Translations under genes and position numbers: made by a program | Source: Leifsonia sp. TF02-11 | GTDB lineage: Bacteria; Actinomycetota; Actinomycetes; Actinomycetales; Microbacteriaceae | NCBI RefSeq assembly: GCF_017565305.1 | Contig: NZ_JAGEKP010000008.1 | Span: forward strand, 62,001-126,000 | Direction of reading: 5' to 3' | DNA: 64,000 nucleotides | Notes under the pieces: model-generated | What the model was told of the DNA's origin: nothing | Seen by the model: only the letters and a program-made list of their open reading frames with translations | The model's database searches: none | Shown: positions 1 through 8,595 of the stretch, piece after piece | How positions within the stretch are numbered: position 1 is the stretch's first letter | Layout of the letters: each line of letters starts with the position of its first letter

Positions 1-58
1 CCAACACCCGTCCGTCCATCAGTACCCATCCATCAGCACCGCCGAGGAGCACCATCGA

Positions 59-1006
59 ATGAACACCCTGTCCGTCTCCAGCTACAGCGTGCGCGAGCAG
101 CTCGGACCCGTCGACTTCACCTTCGTCGACCCGTCGTCCGGCCGTGACGTGCACATCTCGTTCCCGTTCACCAAGGATCTCGACCTGTCGGAGTTCCCCG
201 CCCGGGCGAAAAGCGCGTTCGGCGTCGACGCGATCGAGACCGTCGCGTTCCAGTTCGCCGGCCTGGACGATCCCGAGCTGGACCGGTTCGCGGCGGCCCT
301 TCGGGACACCGGCGTGACGCTGCTCAACGTCGCGATCGACGCGGGCGACCTCCTCGAGCCCGACCCCGCCAAGCGCGGCGCCGACATCGCCGAGTTGCAG
401 CGCTGGATCGACCGCTTCGCGGCCATGGGATCGCGCTTCGTGCGGGTGAACCCGGGTTCACCGCTGGCCCAGCACCACGGCGACGACCTCCCCGACTACC
501 TCGTCGAGGCTCTGCGCGAACTCGGTGCGTACGCGAGCGACCGCGGTGCGCGACTGCTCGTGGAGAACCACGGCGGCCCGAGCAGCGACCCCGTGTGGAT
601 GACGCGGCTGCTCGACGCGGTCGGTCGGGACCACCTCGGGCTGTTGCTGGATCTCGGCAACTTCGACGCGCTGTTGATGCCGGCCATGGCGCTGTTCTTC
701 GGAGGCCAGGACGGCGAGCGGGTCGATCCCGAACAGCTCTTCGCCTCCGTCGACCTGACCTCCCTCTACGCCGGCATCGAGGCGCTCGCTCCGCGCGCGG
801 AGCTCGTGCACGTGAAGGTCCACACGGTCGGCGCGGACGGAGCGGTGGGACCGGTGGACTTGGCGCGCGCGCTCGGCATCCTCACCGCAGTGGGCTACGA
901 CGGCCCGCTGACCGTCGAGTACGAGGGCACGGGAGGCGACCCGTGGGCCAAGAGCGCCCGCGTCCTCGAGGTGGCGGCGTCCGCGGTCGAGGAGGTCGCC
1001 CGATGA
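59..1006 (+). CDS. TIM-barrel sugar phosphate isomerase/epimerase family protein
   Basis: A 315-residue protein of the xylose-isomerase-like TIM-barrel (AP endonuclease 2) fold. Candidate divalent-metal ligands lie at the ends of late strands: Glu169 in VENHGG, Asp198 in LLLDLGN, His251 in VHVKVH and Glu287 in TVEYEGTG. A GAGGAG ribosome site precedes the ATG. The stop overlaps the next start by 4 nt (ATGA), so it is translationally coupled to the flavin oxidase, and only 58 nt of upstream sequence is visible, so more of the operon probably lies outside. Known members isomerise or epimerise keto-sugars or form the alpha subunit of C-glycoside deglycosidases. The sequence alone does not decide between these, but the partner oxidase favours a keto-sugar substrate. 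Confidence 0.85.
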   Translation: MNTLSVSSYSVREQLGPVDFTFVDPSSGRDVHISFPFTKDLDLSEFPARAKSAFGVDAIETVAFQFAGLDDPELDRFAAALRDTGVTLLNVAIDAGDLLEPDPAKRGADIAELQRWIDRFAAMGSRFVRVNPGSPLAQHHGDDLPDYLVEALRELGAYASDRGARLLVENHGGPSSDPVWMTRLLDAVGRDHLGLLLDLGNFDALLMPAMALFFGGQDGERVDPEQLFASVDLTSLYAGIEALAPRAELVHVKVHTVGADGAVGPVDLARALGILTAVGYDGPLTVEYEGTGGDPWAKSARVLEVAASAVEEVAR

Positions 1007-2571
1007 GCACCGCCGAGGCGATCGAGACCGTCGACGTCCTGATCGTCGGCTCCGGCCCGGCCGGCTCCACGTACGCGCGCACGATCGGCGACGCCCTCCC
1101 CGACGCGCGCATCCTGATGGTCGAGGTCGGCCCCGCCGTGCCCGGCGTGCGCGGCGACCACACCCAGAACATGACGGAGGAGGACCGCCTCGCCGTCCAG
1201 CTGCTCACCCAAGGCCCCGACGCGGGCGTCGAACGGGCGGCGGCGCTGTCCGACATCGCCCCCGGTATCGATCCGAGCCTGGAGTTCCGGCAGACCATCC
1301 TGCCAGGACTGTTCTTCGTCGACCCGCGGCCCGTACTGGCCGACGGCGACGTCGGCCTGCCCGCGGCCAGCATGTCGAGCGGCGTCGGCGGGATGGGCAT
1401 CCACTGGGGCACCTCGTGCCCGCGTCCGCACCAGTCCGAGCGCATCCCCTTTCTCCCTGCCGAGGAGCTGGATGCGGCCCTCAGCCACGCGGAAGGCCTC
1501 CTCGGCGTGCACACCCCGCCGAACGGGGGCAGCGGACTGCTCCGGGCGCTGCGCGACGCGATCGCCGACGAGTTCGACGGACCCGGCCTCACTCCGACGA
1601 CGTACATGCCGACGGCGACACACTGGGACGGTGCGAGCCTGCGCTTCTCGGGAACCGGCGTGATCCTGGGCGACCTGGAGGCGACGGTCCCCGGTTTCGA
1701 GCTCCGCTCCGAGACGCTGGTGCGCCGTGTGCTGGTCGAGGACGGCGTCGCCGTCGGCGCCGAGCTGGAGGACCGCCCCACCGGGGCGCGCAGCACGGTC
1801 CGCGCCCGCTTCGTGGTGGTCTGCGCCGACGGGCTGCGTACGCCGCAGGTGCTGTTCGCGTCCGGCGTGCGCCCGCGCGCGCTCGGGCACCACCTCAACG
1901 AGCACTACCAGATGGCCACGATGCTCACCCTGAGCGACGAGTTCGACCCGGCCGCGTACGCCGTCGACGCCGGCTCGATCGGGTCGGTCATCGTCCCGTT
2001 CTCCGACGCGCGGCCGATGCAGGGCGGCGTGATCTCGCTGGCCGGCTCCGCGTACAAGCTGCCCGGGATGGACGAGGCGGCGACCGCGCGCCTCGGCGTG
2101 CTCGCCTGGTATGCGGCGAAGGACATCCAGTTCGGCGACGCCGTGGAGTTCAGCGAGACGGAGACGGACTTCTACGGCATGCCGAAGATGACCATCCACT
2201 ACTCGCGCACCGAGAAGGACCTGGCGACGATCGAGCAGATGCGCCAGAACTCGCTGCGCAGTGCCGCCCGGATCGGCACCCCTCTGGAGCAGCCGGAGCT
2301 CGCTGCGGGAGGTTCGTCGCTGCACTACCAGGGCACGGTGCGGATGGGTGTCGCCGACGACGGCGACTCGGTGTGCGATCCGCTGCTGCGGGTGTGGGGC
2401 GTCGACAACCTCTATGTCGGGGGCAACGGGGTCATCCCGACCGCGACGGCGGCGAACCCGACGCTCACCACGGTGGCGCTCGCCTGGCGTGCGGCATCGC
2501 AGCTGGCGAGCGAGCTTGAGGAGCTGCGGGAGCGGGAGGGTCAGCTCGCGGAGGCCCCGGTCGGGGCCTGA
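1003..2571 (+). CDS. GMC-family FAD sugar oxidoreductase (pyranose 2-oxidase / C-glycoside 3-oxidase-like)
   Basis: A 522-residue glucose-methanol-choline flavoprotein. The N-terminal Rossmann motif VGSGPAGST binds FAD. His134 in GIHWGTS occupies the place where pyranose oxidases may attach FAD covalently. The C-terminal catalytic pair is His441 (SLHYQGTVRMG) and Asn485 (ATAANPTLTT). No signal peptide is visible, so it is probably cytoplasmic. Pyranose 2-oxidase relatives in actinobacteria include CarA-type enzymes that oxidise C-glycosides at C3. With the coupled TIM-barrel gene, the likely job is to make a keto-glycoside that the partner then processes. The natural glycoside and electron acceptor are unknown. 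The start is fixed by the ATGA overlap. Confidence 0.85.
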   Translation: MSTAEAIETVDVLIVGSGPAGSTYARTIGDALPDARILMVEVGPAVPGVRGDHTQNMTEEDRLAVQLLTQGPDAGVERAAALSDIAPGIDPSLEFRQTILPGLFFVDPRPVLADGDVGLPAASMSSGVGGMGIHWGTSCPRPHQSERIPFLPAEELDAALSHAEGLLGVHTPPNGGSGLLRALRDAIADEFDGPGLTPTTYMPTATHWDGASLRFSGTGVILGDLEATVPGFELRSETLVRRVLVEDGVAVGAELEDRPTGARSTVRARFVVVCADGLRTPQVLFASGVRPRALGHHLNEHYQMATMLTLSDEFDPAAYAVDAGSIGSVIVPFSDARPMQGGVISLAGSAYKLPGMDEAATARLGVLAWYAAKDIQFGDAVEFSETETDFYGMPKMTIHYSRTEKDLATIEQMRQNSLRSAARIGTPLEQPELAAGGSSLHYQGTVRMGVADDGDSVCDPLLRVWGVDNLYVGGNGVIPTATAANPTLTTVALAWRAASQLASELEELREREGQLAEAPVGA

Positions 2572-2677
2572 CCGTCGCGACGTGCGGAGGGCGGGGGAGC
2601 GGACGCGGCTTCCCCGCCCTCCTCGTCGTGCGAGGACGCCAGGGGATCGCCCGGCGCGGACGACGTGACGGAAGGCG

Positions 2678-3463
2678 TCAGAGCGACGACGCCTGCACGA
2701 TCGAGAGCTGGCCGACGCGGGCCGAGACGATGCACTTGGCGAGGTAGGCGGGCGTGCCGTCGACGGCGGCCACCTGGGTGAGGATCAGTACGGGATCGCC
2801 GGGGTCGAGGTCGAGGAGCTTGCCGCGCGTCGCGCCGACGACGCCGGCGGTGATCTGGCAGACGCCCCCGCCGAACACCGGCCCGCACCGCTGCGTCAGG
2901 GCGGCGAGCAGCGTGGCCTGGTCCGTCGCGGCGTCTTGCAGGCTCGCGGAGAGCGCCGGGCTGATGTCGGAGAGGTAGCGGCCCGCTGGCAGGTGCTCCT
3001 GCACGATCGCGACGGGCTCGCCGTCGCGCTCCAGGATGCTCTCGCGGAACCAGGTGTTCGCCTCGGCGTCGAGAGCCAGGTGGGCGGACGTGAAGTCCGT
3101 GGACGACTGCATCACGAACTCGATGGGTCGCACGGTGACTACGCCGTCCTGGCCGGCGAGGGCCTGCTCGAACGGGCGCAGCTCCTCGAGCCCGACGCGC
3201 GGGATGTCCTCCGCCACGAACCGGCCGACGCCGCGGCGGGTGACGATCAGGCCGTCCTCCTCGAGCAGCATCAGCGCCTCGCGCACCACCGTCCGGCTGA
3301 CGCCGAGCGCGGCGCCGAGCTCGGTCTCGCGCGGAAGCGCGGAACCCAACGGGAACACCTCGTCGCGGATGCCCTCGGCGATGCGCGAGTAGACCGCGAC
3401 GCGCAACGGCTGGCCGACGGAGGTGGTGATCGGCCGTGCGAAGAAGTCGTCGGCGGAGGGCAT
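2678..3463 (-). CDS. GntR/HutC-type transcriptional regulator with UTRA domain
   Basis: A 261-residue regulator. Residues about 15-80 form a GntR winged helix (PLRVAVYSRIAEGIRDEV, LGVSRTVVREALMLLEEDG), followed by a UTRA effector domain that usually binds a small sugar, nucleoside or amino-acid ligand. The ATG at 3463 follows an AAGGAG ribosome site; longer in-frame extensions have no such site. The gene is divergent from the MFS transporter and nucleoside hydrolase and converges on the flavin oxidase gene. Repeated TCGTACCG boxes in the shared 166-bp promoter region suggest that it represses itself and the transporter-hydrolase unit. A nucleoside or ribose-related effector is my inference from context. 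Confidence 0.87.
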   Translation of the reverse strand: MPSADDFFARPITTSVGQPLRVAVYSRIAEGIRDEVFPLGSALPRETELGAALGVSRTVVREALMLLEEDGLIVTRRGVGRFVAEDIPRVGLEELRPFEQALAGQDGVVTVRPIEFVMQSSTDFTSAHLALDAEANTWFRESILERDGEPVAIVQEHLPAGRYLSDISPALSASLQDAATDQATLLAALTQRCGPVFGGGVCQITAGVVGATRGKLLDLDPGDPVLILTQVAAVDGTPAYLAKCIVSARVGQLSIVQASSL

Positions 3464-3529
3464 CGGCGGGCTCCTTGTCGGTCGTCGGAGGGTCGACCAA
3501 TTCAACCACGGAAAGGCTGAGTACACATG

Positions 3530-3558
3530 TCGTACCGAAGAGGTATAACATCGTACCG
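3530..3558. promoter_or_regulatory. Candidate GntR operators between divergent genes
   Basis: Two direct copies of TCGTACCG at 3530-3537 and 3551-3558 lie 21 bp apart, about two helical turns, on either side of GGTATAAC. They sit between the GntR start and the MFS start. GntR proteins bind such sites as dimers. The assignment is an inference from position and repetition. Confidence 0.45.
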
Positions 3559-3629
3559 CAATCAGCCCGATCCCGATCGGACCACCGATCCGAAGACGCA
3601 CCCGATCCCGAAGACGAAGGAGTCTCCCC

Positions 3630-5030
3630 GTGAACACCCCCGCCGTCGACAGCGCGAACGCCGCCGTCACCACGACCCTGCGAGGAGGCCGCGCCGTCGG
3701 CCTCGTCGCGACCCTCATCCTCGGCGTGCTCTCGTACCAGCTCAACGCGAGCATGATCACGCCGGCCCTGCCCGACATCGCCCGCTCGCTCGGCGAGAAC
3801 GTCGGAGCAGTGTCGCAGGTCTCGTCGCCGTTCTTCCTCGCCGGAGCTGTCGGAGGCGTCGTGCTCTCACGGTGGAGCGACTTCATCGGGCGCAAGCGCG
3901 CCCTCCTGATCGTCCTGGTGCTGCTGTCCGTCGGAACGCTGGTCTGCCTGTTCGCGCCGAACCTCACCTGGCTGCTCGTCGGCCGCGTGCTGCAGGGTGC
4001 GTCGAGCGCCGCCTTCCAGCTGTCGTACGTCATCCTCAGCGAGTCGATGACCGCCAAGGTGTTCGGGACGACCCTGGGCGTCATCACCGCGGTCAACGGG
4101 GGCGTCGGCGGTGTCGACGGCTACCTCGGCGGCCTCCTCGCCGACACGTTCGGCTACCGCTCGATCTTCGTCGTGATCTTCCTCGTCGGACTGCTCGCCC
4201 TGCTCTGCGTGCAACTGGTGGTGCCGAAGACCGCGCGTCCGGTCTCCGCCGGCCGGATGGACTGGTGGGGCGCCGCCGCGCTCTCCCTGGCACTTATCAC
4301 CATCACCTACTTCGTCTCCAACGGCTCCTCCGCCGGCTGGCTGGCGCCCGTGACCCTCGCGTACCTCGCCGGCAGCATCGTGTTCGTCATCGCGTTCTGG
4401 GTCGTCGAGAAGCGCCGCCTGACGCCGCTCATCGCCATCGAGCACCTGCGCTCGCGGCAGGTGTGGCCGGTGCTGGCGACCACCGTGTTGACGCTGTCCG
4501 GCGTCTTCGCCGTCATCAACTTCACCGTGGTCCTGCTCAGCCAGGACGCGAAGCACGGCTTCGGGCTCGACGCCGCGACGGGTGCGCTGCTCTTCCTCGC
4601 CCCGCCCGCGCTGATCGGCGTCGTGTCCGCACCGCTGTCGGGATGGCTCGCCGGCCGCCGCGGCTGGATCCCCGTGCTGCGCGTCGGCATGGTGCTCTGC
4701 ATCGCTGCTCTCATCGTCATCGCCCTGCTGCCGCAGAACCTGTGGACGGTGTTCGCTATGATCGCCCTGCTCGGTGTGACCTACAACGGACTCGTCCTGA
4801 CCACGATCAACGGTCTCGGCGTCGTGCAGTCGCCGGCCGACGCTCCCGCCGCCCTCCCCGGGCTGAACGGCGCGGCCTTCGGCATCGGCGCCAGCCTCGG
4901 CATCGGGATCGTCGCCCCGTTCGCGGCGGCCGGCACGGCTGGCGGGTACTCCGTCGCCCTGTGGATCTCGGTCTGCATCACCGTGCTCGCCCTGCTGGCG
5001 AGCCTCCTCATCGTCCCGCGCCGCTCCTGA
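3630..5030 (+). CDS. MFS transporter, probable nucleoside or sugar permease
   Basis: A 466-residue major facilitator with about 12-14 hydrophobic helices beginning near residue 25. The cytoplasmic loop after TM2 carries the family motif A as SDFIGRKRALL. The GTG start is chosen because GAAGGAGT lies at proper spacing upstream. The gene is 25 nt ahead of the nucleoside hydrolase and is very likely co-transcribed with it under the divergent GntR regulator. That pairing suggests nucleoside uptake feeding hydrolysis, although drug-export members look alike in sequence and cannot be excluded. Confidence 0.85.
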   Translation: MNTPAVDSANAAVTTTLRGGRAVGLVATLILGVLSYQLNASMITPALPDIARSLGENVGAVSQVSSPFFLAGAVGGVVLSRWSDFIGRKRALLIVLVLLSVGTLVCLFAPNLTWLLVGRVLQGASSAAFQLSYVILSESMTAKVFGTTLGVITAVNGGVGGVDGYLGGLLADTFGYRSIFVVIFLVGLLALLCVQLVVPKTARPVSAGRMDWWGAAALSLALITITYFVSNGSSAGWLAPVTLAYLAGSIVFVIAFWVVEKRRLTPLIAIEHLRSRQVWPVLATTVLTLSGVFAVINFTVVLLSQDAKHGFGLDAATGALLFLAPPALIGVVSAPLSGWLAGRRGWIPVLRVGMVLCIAALIVIALLPQNLWTVFAMIALLGVTYNGLVLTTINGLGVVQSPADAPAALPGLNGAAFGIGASLGIGIVAPFAAAGTAGGYSVALWISVCITVLALLASLLIVPRRS

Positions 5031-5055
5031 CGCGCCCTCCAGGAAAGGAAAAACC

Positions 5056-6024
5056 ATGGCCCGCCCCCTCTACTTCGACTGCGACACCGGCATCGACGAC
5101 TCGGTCGCCCTCGCCTACCTGCTCGCCTCGCCGGAGGTCGACCTCGTCGGGATCGGCACCGTCAGCGGCAACGTGAGCTCGGCAACAGCCGCAGACAACA
5201 CCATCGGCCTGCTGGCGCTGGCCGGGCGCACCGACATCCCGGTCGCGGTCGGCGCGCACGACCACCTCGCGCACCCGTTCCACGGGGGAGCGCCGCACGT
5301 GCACGGAGAGAACGGCCTGGGCGGCATCGACCTCCCGGCGACGGACGCGCGCCCGGTGGCCGAGGATGCCGCCGACATGCTCATCCGCCTCTCCCACGAG
5401 TATGCGGGCGAGCTCGAGGTGCTGACCGTCGGCCCGCTGACCAACCTCGGGATCGCCCTGCAGCGCGACCCGTCCCTGCCCTCGCGCATCGCGGCCGTGA
5501 CGACGATGGGCGGCGCGGCCCTGGTCCCCGGCAACATCACTCCCGTCGCCGAGGCCAACATCGGCAACGACCCGGAGGCCGCGGCCCTGCACGTCGCCGC
5601 CGGCTGGCCTGTCGTGCTCGTGCCGCTCGACGCCACGATGGAGCAGACCTTCGAGGAGGAGCACAGGGACGCCCTGGTCGCCTCCGGCGATCCGCTGGCG
5701 GTGGCGGTGGGCGGCATGCTGGACCACTACTTCGACTTCTACGTCGACGTCTACGGCCGGCGCAGTTCCGCGCTGCACGACCCGCTGGCCGCCGCCCTCG
5801 CGGTCGGCGGCGCCGTCGCCACCGTGGCGCCCGCCGTGCCGGTCGAGGTCGACACCACTGACGGTCCCGGCCGCGGCCAGACCGTCTGCGACCTGCGCGG
5901 CCAGCGTCTCGGCCCCGTCGACAGGGAGGGTGCGACCGTCCGTGTCGTCCTGGAGGTCGCGGAGCCGCTCGCCCCGCAGCTGCTCGAGCGCATCCTCACC
6001 CGAACGGCGTCCGCCGTCCGCTGA
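5056..6024 (+). CDS. Inosine-uridine-type nucleoside N-ribohydrolase
   Basis: A 322-residue member of the nucleoside hydrolase family, which cleaves the N-glycosidic bond of ribonucleosides to free base and ribose. The N-terminal calcium-binding cluster is present as DCDTGIDD (Asp8, Asp10, Asp14, Asp15). Further hallmarks are VGPLTNLGIAL, the TTMGGAA loop with EANIGNDPEAA, and LHDPLAAAL near the C terminus. Length is typical (300-330). It has its own AGGAAAGG ribosome site and follows the MFS gene closely. Base preference cannot be read from the sequence. A strong hairpin follows the stop. Confidence 0.92.
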   Translation: MARPLYFDCDTGIDDSVALAYLLASPEVDLVGIGTVSGNVSSATAADNTIGLLALAGRTDIPVAVGAHDHLAHPFHGGAPHVHGENGLGGIDLPATDARPVAEDAADMLIRLSHEYAGELEVLTVGPLTNLGIALQRDPSLPSRIAAVTTMGGAALVPGNITPVAEANIGNDPEAAALHVAAGWPVVLVPLDATMEQTFEEEHRDALVASGDPLAVAVGGMLDHYFDFYVDVYGRRSSALHDPLAAALAVGGAVATVAPAVPVEVDTTDGPGRGQTVCDLRGQRLGPVDREGATVRVVLEVAEPLAPQLLERILTRTASAVR

Positions 6025-6038
6025 CGCCCGTCGGCACC

Positions 6039-6075
6039 GGAGGAGATCGCGCCCCACCACGGGCCGATCTCCTCC
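6039..6075 (+). terminator. Hairpin terminator after nucleoside hydrolase
   Basis: Perfect 11-bp inverted repeat GGAGGAGATCG (6039-6049) and CGATCTCCTCC (6065-6075), just downstream of the hydrolase stop. The T-tract is weak, as is common in high-GC actinobacteria. Confidence 0.7.
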
Positions 6076-6188
6076 GTTAGCCGCCGATCCCGGGCGTGTC
6101 GGCCCGGATGTCCTCCGCTGGCCACATGCCCGTCGCCTGCACGCAACCTTGCCGGGCTACGTTCCCCTTCAACACGCGGAGGTGAACC

Positions 6189-6401
6189 ATGACATACGCG
6201 GAAGCATTCGATGTGATCGATGTCGGGGAGGGCCGCTGGGACATCCAGCTGCAGCGCTCTCTGCTTGTCGTCGGTCAGGTGTGGCGCACGACGCAGGGAT
6301 TCCTGCTCTGGGACTGGGCGGACCGGCAGCTCGGGCTGTTCGCGTCGCTGTCCGACGCCCTGCAGAGGCTGTGGGAGATGCAGACGACCGCAACGGCCTG
6401 A
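6189..6401 (+). CDS. Small hypothetical protein (70 aa)
   Basis: A 70-residue protein with no domain that I recognise. It is rich in Trp and hydrophobic residues (VWRTTQGFLLWDWADRQLG) and resembles a small alpha/beta protein rather than a membrane helix. A clear GGAGGTGA ribosome site lies 7 nt before the ATG, and third codon positions are GC-rich, which supports coding. It stands alone between a terminator and the leaderless Septum_form gene. Confidence 0.65.
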   Translation: MTYAEAFDVIDVGEGRWDIQLQRSLLVVGQVWRTTQGFLLWDWADRQLGLFASLSDALQRLWEMQTTATA

Positions 6402-6490
6402 ATCCGGCCGCGCCGACGTCTCGCCCCGGTTGGCAGCCCGTGCAGCCGCGGGACACCGGAGGTTCACCGGGCGCACATAGTCCTGACTCC

Positions 6491-7486
6491 ATGAGCGGAC
6501 CACGCGACTGGCGACCGGACGGGTGGGACGAGAGGACGCGAAGGGCGCCAGCGAAGGGCGGCACCTTCGGGCGCGGTGTCGCGCTGTCGCTCCTCGTCGT
6601 CCCGCTGGGCGTCGGCGCCTGGCTGCTGCTCGCGCAACTCGGCTGGATGACTTCCCTCATTCCGCTCGGCGTCGCGGTCCTGGCCTGTCTGCTCTTCCGC
6701 TACGGCTCGGGAGGGCCGGTGTCGGCCCGCGGCGGGGTCGCGGTCTCGATCGTGGTGGTCGGCACGGTCATCGTCGGCGTGATCGTCGGGCACACCGCTG
6801 CCGCTGTGCGGGGCTACAGCGGCTCCGACGCGGGTGTCGCCGTGCTCGCCGACCCCGGGTTCTGGAGGTCGTTCGGCGACGGATTCCTCACCTCGCCGTC
6901 GATGCGCCAGGCGCTCTTCTGGAACATCGGGATCGGCCTGCTCTTCGGTGCCATCGGCACGATCCCGACCCTCGCGCGCCATCTCACCCAGCTCCGGGTC
7001 GGGCAGCGGCTGCTGCTCCTGGCCTGGCCGTTCGTGGCGACGGGAGCGGTCGTCGCCGTCGCGGCGGTCGGTCTGATCGGCGGCGGCGCGAGCCCGGCGG
7101 CCGCCACGGCGCAGTCACCCGGCGTCGGCGCGTGCCTCGATGAGGACATCCGCCAGGACGCGGTGATCGACCACGGCAAGACCCCGATCATCGTGCCGTG
7201 CGACGAACCCCATCGCGCAGAGGTCTTCTACGTCGGCGAGCTCACCGGGGAGGGCGTGCCTGCGGCGTATCCTGGCGAGCAGGAGGTCAGCAGACTGGCG
7301 ACCGTGCAGTGTTCCGGCCCGATGGCCGAATTCCTCGGAATCGCGCGCGAGGCCTCGAAGCTGAACCTGAACCTCTACTTCCCCGCGGAGGAGTCCTGGA
7401 AGACGGGCGACCGCCACATCGTGTGCGCCGTGCGCGACCCGGCCGTCGACCGGACCGAGGGGACCCTGCGCGGGGCTGCGCGCTGA
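6491..7486 (+). CDS. Membrane protein with C-terminal Septum_form domain
   Basis: A 331-residue protein. Residues about 25-200 hold five or so hydrophobic helices. The exported C-terminal part (about 215-320) matches the Septum_form family: a Cys in GACLDE, then VPCDEPHRAEVFYVGEL, VQCSG and IVCAV, with paired cysteines that probably form disulfides outside the cell. Such domains occur in many actinobacterial envelope proteins whose role in septation is poorly defined. There is no ribosome site; a CATAGT box 9 nt before the ATG suggests a leaderless transcript. Confidence 0.75.
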   Translation: MSGPRDWRPDGWDERTRRAPAKGGTFGRGVALSLLVVPLGVGAWLLLAQLGWMTSLIPLGVAVLACLLFRYGSGGPVSARGGVAVSIVVVGTVIVGVIVGHTAAAVRGYSGSDAGVAVLADPGFWRSFGDGFLTSPSMRQALFWNIGIGLLFGAIGTIPTLARHLTQLRVGQRLLLLAWPFVATGAVVAVAAVGLIGGGASPAAATAQSPGVGACLDEDIRQDAVIDHGKTPIIVPCDEPHRAEVFYVGELTGEGVPAAYPGEQEVSRLATVQCSGPMAEFLGIAREASKLNLNLYFPAEESWKTGDRHIVCAVRDPAVDRTEGTLRGAAR

Positions 7487-7564
7487 GGGGCCGCGGTCCG
7501 CGAGGCTCAGGCATTCGCGCGGTCGAACCTGGAACGTGTCATCACCGCGAAGACCTGCTAGGAC

Positions 7565-7651
7565 ATGAGTGTGTTGGAGATCTTCTCGGCTCACTACGGT
7601 TCGGTCGTCACCGCGCGACTGCGGCAACGTCCGTTGGAGAGTAGTGACTGA
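7565..7651 (+). CDS. Possible 28-aa leader ORF overlapping the ankyrin gene
   Basis: ATG-initiated frame of 28 codons (MSVLEIFSAHYGSVVTARLR onwards) ending in TGA at 7649-7651. It overlaps the GTG start of the ankyrin gene at 7644. It could be a translation-coupling leader peptide or the eroded remnant of an upstream gene. Evidence is only position and start/stop arrangement. Confidence 0.3.
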   Translation: MSVLEIFSAHYGSVVTARLRQRPLESSD

Positions 7652-8039
7652 AGGCGCGCACCTAACGACCGCGCTCCATGACGTCGTGGCCGGCGGCGGT
7701 GGTGCTCAGGAGGTCGCTGAAGCACTCCGGGCTGGGGCGGACGTCGACGCGCAGGACGAGAGCGGCAACACCGCGCTCTTTCTAGCCGCATCTTCGCGGA
7801 ATCTGGAGGCGCTCACGGCGCTGCTCGACGCGGGTGCCGATCTCGAGATCGAGAACGCGTGGGGGAACACACCGCTCTGGAGTGCCACGTTCAACTCACG
7901 AGGCGACGGGAGGATCATCGAAGCGCTGCTCGAGCGAGGGGCGGATCCCGATCACAGGAACGCGGCGGGGAATTCGCCGAGGACGCTTGCTGCGCGGGTG
8001 GCCAACTACGACCTTCAGCGGTTCTTCCCTCCGCATTAG
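7644..8039 (+). CDS. Ankyrin-repeat protein
   Basis: A 131-residue soluble protein made almost wholly of ankyrin repeats. Repeat cores are visible as AGADVDAQDESGNTALFLAA, AGADLEIENAWGNTPLWSA and RGADPDHRNAAGNSPRTLA, about 33 residues apart. Ankyrin repeats bind partner proteins; no catalytic part is present. The GTG at 7644 follows TTGGAGAG and starts the conserved region; a longer in-frame extension reaches back to 7569 but has poor sequence. It converges on the FBP gene across a shared terminator. Confidence 0.8.
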   Translation: MTEGAHLTTALHDVVAGGGGAQEVAEALRAGADVDAQDESGNTALFLAASSRNLEALTALLDAGADLEIENAWGNTPLWSATFNSRGDGRIIEALLERGADPDHRNAAGNSPRTLAARVANYDLQRFFPPH

Positions 8040-8071
8040 GGCCCGCTCGCCCGCATCCCTCGGCGCCGGCG

Positions 8072-8105
8072 CCACGGCCTCCCCGAACAGACGGGGAGGC
8101 CGTGG
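8072..8105. terminator. Bidirectional terminator
   Basis: A perfect 14-bp stem between 8072-8085 (CCACGGCCTCCCCG) and 8092-8105, with a 6-nt loop. It lies in the 70-bp gap between two convergent genes and can serve both. Confidence 0.75.
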
Positions 8106-8109
8106 AGCG

Positions 8110-8595
8110 TCACTCGGCCGTCACCCTGCGCACGAACGTGGTCACGTGCTCGCGCAGCGCCTCGATCCGCTGCTGGCGGGCGGCCTCCACGTCGAACCCG
8201 ACGTAGGCGACCGGTGGCCGCTTGCGCACGTTGGCCGAGCACTGGAACTCCGCGCAGACGAGTGTGCCGAGCGTGTCGCCCTTGCGGCCCGCCGCGCCGG
8301 CGCGCTTGGCGATGAAGAAGACGACCTCGTTGGGGAGGTGGACGTCTTCGCACCACGAGCACTGCGGCCGGGTGCGCACGCCGCCTTCCGCCGTGCGCAG
8401 GAGGACGCCGACGGGCTCGCCGTCGACCTCCACGACGACGTAGCCGAGGTTCGGGTTCTTGCGGTCTCGCCAGCCGAGGTAGTCGAGGTCGTCCCAGCGG
8501 ACGGCGTCGAGGGCGGGGAGGGTGAGCTCCTTGCGCTCGCGCTGGGAGGCGTTCACGAAGGAGGAGCGGAGCTGCGATTCGCTGAGGGGAAGCAT
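8110..8595 (-). CDS. FBP-type treble-clef zinc-finger protein
   Basis: A 161-residue protein related to the C-terminal treble-clef domain of actinobacterial fibronectin-binding/elongation-factor-associated FBP proteins. The zinc ligands are visible as CSWCEDVH around residue 80 and CAEFQC around residue 118. The basic stretch NVRKRPP follows. Relatives are annotated as ribosome- or EF-G-associated, but the function of this protein is not proven. The start at 8595 has AGGA at suitable spacing. The leader may extend about 90 nt to a GATAGT box on the minus strand near 8700. Confidence 0.75.
   Translation of the reverse strand: MLPLSESQLRSSFVNASQRERKELTLPALDAVRWDDLDYLGWRDRKNPNLGYVVVEVDGEPVGVLLRTAEGGVRTRPQCSWCEDVHLPNEVVFFIAKRAGAAGRKGDTLGTLVCAEFQCSANVRKRPPVAYVGFDVEAARQQRIEALREHVTTFVRRVTAE

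Noticed and set aside
31-1018. ATCAGCACCGCCGAGG at 31-46 resembles the start of the GMC gene at 1003-1018 (one mismatch)
   Set aside because: A 16-bp match in GC-rich coding-like sequence can arise by chance, and nothing else around it is duplicated.
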